Part shown: one piece after another, positions 1-5,134 of the stretch
How the letters are laid out: each line of letters opens with the position of its first letter
Numbering within the stretch: the stretch's first letter is position 1
Assembly (NCBI GenBank): GCA_021205255.1
Contig: JAJPXW010000101.1
Coordinates: 319 to 5,452 of the forward strand
Reading direction: 5' to 3'
Source of the DNA: Burkholderiales bacterium
GTDB lineage: Bacteria > Pseudomonadota > Gammaproteobacteria > Burkholderiales > Burkholderiaceae_F
DNA length: 5,134 nt
The notes under the pieces: model-generated
Seen by the model: the letters and a program-made list of their open reading frames with translations, nothing else
What the model was told of the DNA's origin: nothing
Databases searched by the model: none
Translations under genes and position numbers: made by a program

Positions 1-1968
1 CTCTCCCTTGGAGCAATAAGTGCCGACGTAATGACAAAGGTTTTGTCCTTTCTTTAGCATGAGAGCTTGTTCGTCTTGATCGCACTGAAAATATTCCATG
101 GCTATTTGCACTGCTACTGAAAGAGCAAAAGCAGCTGGATTAAATGTGAAGTACATCGTTCCCGACTGCAAGGTCATACTGAATCCATAGAATGAAAGTG
201 TCGGGTTGTAGATGCCACTTGTGGCATTTCCATAAAGCATGGTCAGTAGACCTGAAGTTGCATCCGAAGCACTTAAAGCATCGTAGACATAGGGACTGCC
301 AAGGTATTTAATGACTTCTATGGTGGTATCACCAGTAAAGGTAAGGATTTTGCCAAAAGCTTCGGAGTTGGAACTACCGGATTTGACTTTGGAGCCACAG
401 CAAGAAAAGCCAAGAATTTTCTTACTGCATTTATTGAGACTGCCTTTAAAGATTTCAGCGCCATCGATATCGGCATAGACTGAACCTTCCCGAGCAGTTT
501 CAAGAATGGCCATTACCCAGGAGAGATCTTTATCGGCTTCGTCAGTTCCAGTGCATAGTCCATCAAGGCAACTGACTTCTCTACAAATAACTTCAGTTTC
601 TTGAGATTCGGCTCTTTCCTCACAGCGATAAGTAAAGGCAGTAGTTATGCACTGACCTGAATCGTCTTGCATAAGACAAGAAGTTTCTGCCAGAACGCAT
701 TTAGGATTGGCTTGCAGTTCATCACAATCGTTAGTCTTGCCAGATTGGTTTGAGCAAATATATTTGGTTTCGTATTTCCAACAGTCCTTGTAGACTTGCT
801 CGCCGTTGATTTCCTTATATCCGCCTTCTTCAACGCAGACAGTCGATGCCGCGGAGCAATTAGCGTTTAGTTCCAACGAGGAACATTCTGACGACCATTC
901 AATATCACCAATGACTGTGTTCTCTTCTAACTTGTCGACATTATCGAATTCGAGTTGATTTGACCCTACGCATAGATATTCCTTTTGATAGGCATAGCAT
1001 TTAAATCCTTCCTTATCGATACAAGTGGAACTTTGCTGAGTGCATTCTTCCGTATTGGAAAGTGCATCACAGTTCATTTCGTCAACAGTTTCTCGACAGG
1101 AATATTCAATGGTTCTTTCCCAGCAATCGGCCGTGATTTCCTGGCCATCGATAGTTTTGGTGCCACCTTCTTCCGTACAAGAGAAGCTCAGCTGGTTGCA
1201 AGTCATGCCAGCAGTAGCGTTTTGGCAAGATAGAGTGTCGAAGCCAGGAGAAGTATTCGAGGTGTCCTCCCAAATGTCTTCTCCTTCGATTTCTCCGGAA
1301 TTTACGCAACGATAATTAACAGAATAGGATTGACAGCCACTTTCGGTTTCATTGGCACAAACAGGATCGGAAATCGCTGTGCATTCAGAAGCCGCATCTA
1401 AAGTCTGACAAGAATTCGATAAGCATGGAGCAAGGCAATCATATTCACGCGCTTCTCTCCATGATTCCTTATTAATAGAGACTCCATTGATAATACGAAT
1501 GCCTGCCGGTTCAACGCAAGTTGTTTTTGCGACATAGCATTCTGTGTTATCCATAAAGGACTTGCACTCGGAAGTATCGGTGCTTGAAGCGATGGTATAA
1601 GTGCGGTCAAGTTCAATGACGCCTTCAGTCTTTTCAATTGGGGTGGTGCAAGTAAAGGTTGTAGTCTCTTGAATACATTTACCCGATAGATCAAACACCT
1701 GGCATTCAGGACCACCTGCAGTACATTGAGGTTCATTCCAAAGAGCGGTGCAATAATCAACTTGCTCTTCCTCTCCACATTCTTTCTGGAATTGATAGTT
1801 CCAGCATTCACGCCATACTTCAACTCCTTCAATGTATTTATAGCCAGGACCATCGACACAAACGTATTCGCCTTCTTGACATTCGGCATTCGCCACGGTT
1901 GGGCAAAGAGCCACAGCAAGTGCCAAAATGCCGATCAACTTGAATGATTGAGAGAGGATTGCTTTCAT
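1..1968 (-). CDS. traN: TraN-like Cys-rich mating-pair stabilisation protein, C-terminal half with four-module array (3' end outside window)
   Basis: An open minus-strand frame runs 656 codons from ATG 1968 to the left edge without a stop. It begins with a signal peptide (residues 1-28, SFKLIGILALAVALCPTVANA, likely cleavage before EC). Residues 30-472 form four tandem modules of about 114 residues, each with up to ten cysteines and a core of the type CVExGGYKxINGxxVxxxCWxYxxxYxC. Then follow CREVSCLDGLCTG (462-474), LNKCSKKILGFSCCG (511-525), a hydrophobic stretch of about 100 residues, and FQCDQDEQALMLKKGQNLCH (627-646) with YVGTYCSKGE at the edge. These last blocks are the TraN C-terminal signature; F TraN has equivalent FCLDGEC, CC and VGEFCSKK segments (from memory). 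The visible part has 49 cysteines, 48 of them in the mature protein. It probably acts at the outer membrane with the preceding protein in mating-pair stabilisation. The family normally continues well past the last visible residue. Confidence 0.86.
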   Translation of the reverse strand, partial: MKAILSQSFKLIGILALAVALCPTVANAECQEGEYVCVDGPGYKYIEGVEVWRECWNYQFQKECGEEEQVDYCTALWNEPQCTAGGPECQVFDLSGKCIQETTTFTCTTPIEKTEGVIELDRTYTIASSTDTSECKSFMDNTECYVAKTTCVEPAGIRIINGVSINKESWREAREYDCLAPCLSNSCQTLDAASECTAISDPVCANETESGCQSYSVNYRCVNSGEIEGEDIWEDTSNTSPGFDTLSCQNATAGMTCNQLSFSCTEEGGTKTIDGQEITADCWERTIEYSCRETVDEMNCDALSNTEECTQQSSTCIDKEGFKCYAYQKEYLCVGSNQLEFDNVDKLEENTVIGDIEWSSECSSLELNANCSAASTVCVEEGGYKEINGEQVYKDCWKYETKYICSNQSGKTNDCDELQANPKCVLAETSCLMQDDSGQCITTAFTYRCEERAESQETEVICREVSCLDGLCTGTDEADKDLSWVMAILETAREGSVYADIDGAEIFKGSLNKCSKKILGFSCCGSKVKSGSSNSEAFGKILTFTGDTTIEVIKYLGSPYVYDALSASDATSGLLTMLYGNATSGIYNPTLSFYGFSMTLQSGTMYFTFNPAAFALSVAVQIAMEYFQCDQDEQALMLKKGQNLCHYVGTYCSKGE
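553..1881 (-). repeat. Four tandem Cys-rich protein modules within the second traN-like gene
   Basis: The encoded protein repeats with a period of 113-114 residues: unit A 1881-1540 (residues 30-143), B 1539-1201 (144-256), C 1200-859 (257-370), D 858-553 (371-472, merging into the TraN C-terminal region). The cysteines stay in register. In C they are 257, 264, 282, 291, 300, 309, 316, 324, 333, with 362 before the next unit; in D they are 371, 378, 396, 405, 415, 424, 431, 440, 449. A matches with 30, 37, 55, 64, 73, 82, 89, 98, 107 and 135. Each unit carries the motifs INGxx, CWxY and a closing YxC. The copies are diverged in sequence, so the duplications are old. Unit D, leading into CLDGxC, corresponds best to the single module of F TraN. 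Confidence 0.88.
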
Positions 1969-3278
1969 TACTGCTCCAATGAATAACCTTCTTCAAGGGC
2001 ACAAGTCAGCTTCCAGTACTCTTCAGACCCTTCGGTATTGAATTTGGAGAAGCTAAAGACTTTGGAAAGAGAACCTGAGTAGATATAAGAAGAGTCCTTT
2101 TTGTAGTAGACGTCCATCGTGACTTGGGTAATGCAACTGGCACCGGTGCATCGAGTCGAACCTTTCCAAATTCCTTTGCAGTTAGAAAATTCTCTTTCTT
2201 CGTTAAAGGCTTCGGCTGTGACGGTAAAAGTGAAGTCGGTTTGACCTTTCCAATTCGTGGAAATCTGGACAGTTGGCGTATCGTCTTGCGAACAGAGATA
2301 ACTTAATTTAATGGAGTCACCTCCATTACATGGATCTTCTCCGAGACCGGAATCGTCATTGATTTCAGCTTCGTAAAGCTCTCCAACAGTGCAGCCTCCT
2401 ATGCCAGTAATGTTGAGAACCTTATTGCAACGGTACTTCTGATCTGTATAGGTTTGAGAGCTGCATTGATAAGCGTAATTGGTATCAACGGAAACGACTT
2501 GTCCCATTGAGCAAGATTGCCTTGGTGCTTCAATGCAGGTGTAGTTCCTTATTGAAGTAACGTAGGGTTGCTTGCAAGAAACGTAAATAAGACTTTGGGT
2601 ACGATCTATACAACTAAAGAGAGTTGTAACTTCAAGCTTATCCATCCAGCCTTCAAAACAACTTTCCGAAGAGCTTCCTGTGCTTTCCTCGCAAACTTGG
2701 TAGTCGTACAGAGCTGGCAACGTAGTAGTGATGGTGTCGCATATTTCCATACTGCCTTCAAGACCAGGTACTGAGTCGCCAGCACTTGCAATCACATTGT
2801 CTCTACCAGTCAGAAGACTTTCGAAATCTGATTCTGGCCATGAAGGTCTACTTTGCGTGTCGTAAATAACTTGTACCGCTTGGCAGTCATAGGAATTTTT
2901 ATCTAAACAGCCATCGGCCTTTTCTGATCCTGGTGTCAAAAGATCGCCTTGACCTTTATTGAAAAGTCCCTCTAGATCTGAAACATCAGAGCCGTATTCA
3001 GGAACAGCATTAGTAGCCGCATCTTCAGTAATAAGCCTTTTAATAGAGACTTCACTTGCTGATTCGGCTGCGGCGTCCATAGCGCTTTGTGTATCCGACG
3101 AAACGCTTCGTGTCTTATTGGAGGTTTGCGTTGTTCCAGAAGCTGATTTCGCCTTTACGGAAACGGCAGTATTGGAAGAACTGGCATTGGCCATTATTGG
3201 ATTGGCCAACATGGCCATTGAAAGAACAGCTGCAATTCCAATCTGAAGTTTGTGTTTAGATGGAGGATTTCTTTTCAT
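1968..3278 (-). CDS. traN: TraN-like secreted Cys-rich protein, corresponding to the N-terminal half of TraN
   Basis: Complete 436-residue protein. TraN is the outer-membrane protein that stabilises mating pairs by contacting the recipient surface. A signal peptide lies at about residues 10-32 (IGIAAVLSMAMLANPIMANA, cleavage after ANA). Residues 32-78 are low-complexity, rich in Ser, Thr and Ala. Residues 105-197 hold motifs recalling TraN N-termini: LFNKGQGDLLTPG, DCQAVQVI, LLTGRD and PALYDYQVC. F TraN has a similar TGRD...ADSIVG...C run (from memory). Residues 180-430 carry most of the 18 cysteines and would correspond to the recipient-contact region. The conserved TraN C-terminal region is absent here and is found in the next gene, so this looks like a split TraN. 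The ATG overlaps the trbC stop (ATGA) and the TAA overlaps the next ATG (TAATG). It might instead be a separate adhesin derived from TraN. Confidence 0.7.
   Translation of the reverse strand: MKRNPPSKHKLQIGIAAVLSMAMLANPIMANASSSNTAVSVKAKSASGTTQTSNKTRSVSSDTQSAMDAAAESASEVSIKRLITEDAATNAVPEYGSDVSDLEGLFNKGQGDLLTPGSEKADGCLDKNSYDCQAVQVIYDTQSRPSWPESDFESLLTGRDNVIASAGDSVPGLEGSMEICDTITTTLPALYDYQVCEESTGSSSESCFEGWMDKLEVTTLFSCIDRTQSLIYVSCKQPYVTSIRNYTCIEAPRQSCSMGQVVSVDTNYAYQCSSQTYTDQKYRCNKVLNITGIGGCTVGELYEAEINDDSGLGEDPCNGGDSIKLSYLCSQDDTPTVQISTNWKGQTDFTFTVTAEAFNEEREFSNCKGIWKGSTRCTGASCITQVTMDVYYKKDSSYIYSGSLSKVFSFSKFNTEGSEEYWKLTCALEEGYSLEQ
1974..1977 (-). promoter_or_regulatory. Ribosome binding site of the second traN-like gene
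   Basis: GGAG (1977-1974) lies 5 bases before the ATG at 1968, inside the last codons of the upstream gene. The stop and start share one base (TAATG). A dedicated ribosome binding site argues that the boundary between the two TraN-like proteins is real and not a sequencing frameshift. Confidence 0.65.
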
Positions 3279-3925
3279 TGGCGACCTCCAAGTAACCTCC
3301 TGAGTTCTTGAGCCTTTAGGCCAGCATCATCGGTGCGGTCAAGAAGAGAATCGAGCATGTAGCCCAAAGTCACATCGCCCTCTACGATGACTACTTTTTC
3401 TTTTGGATCGGATTTATTGCATTGGGCTTTGTCATTGAATGGGTTCGCTGTCGTATTAGTTCTGATAACCAGTGCAGGAACTTTAGTTACGGAAAGCTCC
3501 TCAAAAATTTCTGGATTAAGTTCGACTTGGACTCCGTGATCAGTAAAGATTGCAAATTGGCTCAGAGACTTGGGATTAAGCAGTGGTACTTGTTGACTTT
3601 TCATCGTTTCTTTTGTTTCTTCCGGTCCTTCCGATTCTTCCGAACCCTCCTTTCCTACTGTGTCTTCGTAAGGCACTCCTCGAAATACCAATGGAATACC
3701 GGCATCTTTAGCGTCTTGCGCCAAACGTCTTAGACTTTGCTCAGGCATGGAGAACGAAACAAGAACAAAAGCTTCTGTTCTTTTGTCATCCAACATTTGG
3801 CTTTGAATTTCTTGGGCGTTGCTAAGAAGATCCTCAATACTCAGAACCTCTTCAGAAGAGAGGGCGGGATTGCATACTAGGAAGGTGGCTGAGCAGATTA
3901 TTAGATTTAACAGAGTGGCTTTCAT
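3275..3925 (-). CDS. trbC: TrbC, type-F conjugative pilus assembly protein
   Basis: Complete 216-residue protein, against about 212 in F TrbC. TrbC is a periplasmic protein that works with TraW in F pilus assembly. A signal peptide covers about residues 1-23 (hydrophobic LLNLIICSATFLV, likely cleavage near ALS-SEE). The family core is clear: AFVLVSFSMPEQSLRRLAQD (52-71), GIPLVFRGV (76-84), and FEELSVTKVPALVIRT (141-156), the last with the VPA cis-proline loop of a thioredoxin-like fold. There is no CxxC active site and the only mature cysteine is C169, so it is not expected to be a redox enzyme. A Glu-rich stretch at about residues 92-110 separates the two core halves. The start is 9 bases after the traU stop, with a good ribosome binding site. 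The TGA stop overlaps the next start as ATGA. Confidence 0.93.
   Translation of the reverse strand: MKATLLNLIICSATFLVCNPALSSEEVLSIEDLLSNAQEIQSQMLDDKRTEAFVLVSFSMPEQSLRRLAQDAKDAGIPLVFRGVPYEDTVGKEGSEESEGPEETKETMKSQQVPLLNPKSLSQFAIFTDHGVQVELNPEIFEELSVTKVPALVIRTNTTANPFNDKAQCNKSDPKEKVVIVEGDVTLGYMLDSLLDRTDDAGLKAQELRRLLGGRQ
3284..3301 (-). promoter_or_regulatory. Ribosome binding site region of the first traN-like gene, two SD-like motifs
   Basis: GGAGGT (3289-3284) ends 5 bases before the ATG at 3278 and is a near-consensus Shine-Dalgarno that fixes this start. A second motif, AGGAGG (3301-3296), lies 6 bases further upstream. Both sit inside the last codons of trbC, where they encode Arg-Arg (AGG AGG) and Gly-Gly. 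Confidence 0.75.
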
Positions 3926-3931
3926 ATTGGA

Positions 3932-3936
3932 TCCTT
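3932..3936 (-). promoter_or_regulatory. Ribosome binding site of trbC, overlapping the traU stop
   Basis: The minus strand reads TAAGGATCCAATATG across the junction. AAGGA uses two bases of the traU stop codon and lies 6 bases before the trbC ATG at 3925. This supports that ATG and suggests reinitiation by ribosomes finishing traU. Confidence 0.6.
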
Positions 3937-4963
3937 ATAAGCTAGAGAGGCCAGAGCCTTGACAGCAATCTCGTTTGCGATAAATAAGGTAAGCGGCGTC
4001 TTCACCGCCACCGGCCCAAGTCTTTCCAGATGACCAAAGAGCAGTTGAAGCACCGATTGGATAACAGCAACGACCATCGACTTTTGCAGTAGTGCGAGAG
4101 GGATAGACCATTTGAGATCGATAGACGCTCTTATCCATAACTGGTTCTAGATAAGGACCGCATTGTCCCTTTTCTCCGTAAGCTGCCCACTCCAAACCTT
4201 GCCGATGCAGTTTCATTAGAAAACGCATTGCTAGTAAAGAAGAAGCTTGCGGTAAATGGAGATGTGCACCAACCCAGCCAGCTAATGGAAAAATGTTTCC
4301 ATTACATCCGCCGCACCAGTACAGAGTTTTGCTTGGCAAACTCGTGGTAGCTGCAACACAATCGGCAGCACACGCAGAATTCGCTGCAATATTGGCAAAG
4401 AGACTGACATCGGGATTGAGGAAGAAAGTCGTAACGGAATCGTCCCAAAGAGGATCAAGTTCAGTCATATAAGCGAGATCCCAGGCGCTCTGCTCAAGAC
4501 AGGCCGTATCTAGCAGGGCCTGCAATACAAATAGCCAGGGGGTAAAGTACCAATGAACTTGGTAGAAAGAAGACCGTCCAGATTCATCAGTTTTCTTAGG
4601 AGTTCGGCCATGCGCTGGTGCTCGAAGCCCAACATTGAGATTGAGTCCACCAAGAGAAGGAAAGCAATAAGGGTGACGCACAATTTCGGCAGTCCTTAAT
4701 GGCTCCCAGAAGGACATGTTTAAACCAATCGTGATATTTGCGCCAGAAATACACATGCAAAGATGATTGGCATCCGTTGAAGGATCGGGATTTTTACCTG
4801 AAACTAAAGTTGCTCCTGCAAGCTTTATAGGAAAGACACAAGACCAACAGACATCAGTGATGGGATTAATAATCTTGCCGTTGCAATCACTAGCATTAGT
4901 GGGATTGCCAATTAGGCTTGAAATTGCAATACAGGTAGCTAAAAGAATCTTTGAGGCTTTCAT
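3935..4963 (-). CDS. traU: TraU, F-type conjugative pilus assembly / DNA transfer protein
   Basis: Complete 342-residue protein, close to the roughly 330 residues of F TraU. TraU is a periplasmic protein of F-type T4SS needed for efficient DNA transfer and contributing to pilus assembly. A Sec signal peptide spans about residues 1-24 (hydrophobic LLATCIAISSLIG, likely cleavage after TNA). The family signature follows at once: DCNGKIINPITDVCWSC (residues 26-42). Other conserved blocks are FWEPLR (85-90), FYQVHWY (133-139), AYMTELDPLWDD (164-175), FLNPDVSLFAN (181-191), ACAADC (197-202), WCGG (216-219), LHRQG (252-256), YRSQMVYP (281-288) and the terminal YRKRDC (328-333). The mature protein has 16 cysteines, implying several disulfides. 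The start at 4963 gives the signal peptide directly. No clear Shine-Dalgarno precedes it, so translation is probably coupled to the gene ending 5 bases upstream. Identification is firm. Confidence 0.97.
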   Translation of the reverse strand: MKASKILLATCIAISSLIGNPTNASDCNGKIINPITDVCWSCVFPIKLAGATLVSGKNPDPSTDANHLCMCISGANITIGLNMSFWEPLRTAEIVRHPYCFPSLGGLNLNVGLRAPAHGRTPKKTDESGRSSFYQVHWYFTPWLFVLQALLDTACLEQSAWDLAYMTELDPLWDDSVTTFFLNPDVSLFANIAANSACAADCVAATTSLPSKTLYWCGGCNGNIFPLAGWVGAHLHLPQASSLLAMRFLMKLHRQGLEWAAYGEKGQCGPYLEPVMDKSVYRSQMVYPSRTTAKVDGRCCYPIGASTALWSSGKTWAGGGEDAAYLIYRKRDCCQGSGLSSL

Positions 4964-4968
4964 TTGGC

Positions 4969-5134
4969 TTATTTCACAACGGTAAGGAACGGGGTTAGGA
5001 AAGAGGGCAGATAAGAAGCCTGTAGAGAAGCAGTTGGAAAGTACTTTTCTAGAATTAGTTCGGTGTCTGTAGCAGGAAATTCCAGAGCAGCTGGACCATT
5101 TGCAGAATTAAAGAGAATGGCCGGAACTGCCTCA
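4969..5134 (-). CDS. traW: C-terminal fragment of probable TraW, pilus assembly protein (5' part outside window)
   Basis: An open minus-strand frame enters from the right edge (first full codon at 5133) and ends at TAA 4971-4969 after 54 visible residues. The fragment begins EAVPAILFNSANG and continues through LEFPAT to a hydrophobic tail ending LTVVK. TraW is a periplasmic protein needed for F pilus assembly. Its family ends in a thioredoxin-like segment containing a VPA motif followed by a short strand, and VPAILF then ALEFPA fits what I remember of F TraW (VPA...VEFIPA). Position supports this: traW directly precedes traU in F. The tail of about 33 residues beyond this motif is longer than in F TraW. 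The stop lies 5 bases before the traU start. The fragment is short, so another periplasmic Tra protein cannot be excluded. Confidence 0.58.
   Translation of the reverse strand, partial: EAVPAILFNSANGPAALEFPATDTELILEKYFPTASLQASYLPSFLTPFLTVVK

Larger units (their letters stand above)
1..5134 (-). other. Segment of an F-type conjugative transfer operon (traW-traU-trbC-traN)
   Basis: Five genes share one strand with junctions of +5, +9, ATGA overlap and TAATG overlap. No intergenic space is large enough for a promoter or terminator, so they are very likely cotranscribed and translationally coupled. The order matches the traW-traU-trbC-traN block of F. No relaxase, origin of transfer or regulatory gene is visible, so whether this is a plasmid or an integrated element cannot be told. 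Confidence 0.85.

Noticed and set aside
985..1315. Overlapping plus- and minus-strand short open frames
   Set aside because: All lie within modules B and C of the TraN-like gene in other frames and show no protein-like motifs of their own.
1903..1905. Lipobox at Cys22 of the second TraN-like protein
   Set aside because: The residue before the cysteine is Leu, which does not fit a lipobox, and a better signal peptidase I site (ANA before EC) follows at residue 28.
1398..1919. 173-codon minus-strand open frame starting MLWLFAQPW
   Set aside because: It lies out of frame inside the 656-codon TraN-like gene, whose frame has a signal peptide, regular cysteine modules and the TraN C-terminal motifs. 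The internal frame has no recognisable motif.
1966..1970. TraN split as a sequencing frameshift
   Set aside because: The second gene has its own GGAG ribosome binding site at proper spacing and a full signal peptide. A frameshift in one continuous protein would not create these.
2959..3246. 95-codon plus-strand open frame
   Set aside because: It is antisense to the Ser/Thr/Ala-rich N-terminal part of the first TraN-like protein. Low-complexity coding sequence commonly leaves an open antisense frame, and no domain or ribosome binding site is evident.
3422..3733. 103-codon plus-strand open frame with aromatic-rich protein
   Set aside because: It is antisense to trbC. The aromatic-rich sequence (for example FHRFFCFFRSFRFF) is the mirror of the Glu-rich codons of TrbC.
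4304..4315. WCGGC in TraU (residues 216-220) as a thioredoxin CxxC active site
   Set aside because: This position is a conserved WC-G block of the TraU family, where F TraU lacks the second cysteine. The surrounding sequence is not a thioredoxin fold.

Overview
The window is a stretch of an F-type (IncF-like) conjugative type IV secretion operon, read entirely on the minus strand. From upstream (right) to downstream (left) it holds: the C-terminal end of a probable TraW (4969-5134, cut by the window), a complete TraU (3935-4963), a complete TrbC (3275-3925), and then two consecutive secreted cysteine-rich proteins (1968-3278 and 1-1968, the second cut by the window). Together these two look like a TraN divided into two genes. 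The order traW-traU-trbC-traN is that of the F plasmid transfer operon. No plus-strand gene, RNA gene, insertion sequence, CRISPR array, promoter or terminator could be supported.

The genes are packed as one transcription unit. The traW end and traU are 5 bases apart, traU and trbC are 9 bases apart, trbC and the first traN-like gene share ATGA, and the first and second traN-like genes share TAATG. Every complete product begins with a Sec-type signal peptide, and TraU and both TraN-like proteins are rich in cysteine, so this segment encodes the periplasmic and outer-membrane part of the machine: pilus assembly (TraW, TraU, TrbC) and mating-pair stabilisation (TraN).

The most unusual feature is the TraN pair. 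The upstream protein (436 aa) resembles the N-terminal and recipient-contact half of TraN. The downstream protein (at least 656 aa) has its own ribosome binding site and signal peptide, then four tandem copies of a roughly 114-residue module carrying ten cysteines at almost fixed spacing, and then the conserved TraN C-terminal region. From memory, F TraN is a single protein of about 600 aa with only one such module. The split and the fourfold module array are therefore the points to check first.

The host is a Gram-negative bacterium, since this machine spans an outer membrane, and the DNA is moderately AT-rich by eye. Low-GC Gamma- or Alphaproteobacteria, on a plasmid or an integrative conjugative element, would fit, but nothing here fixes the genus.
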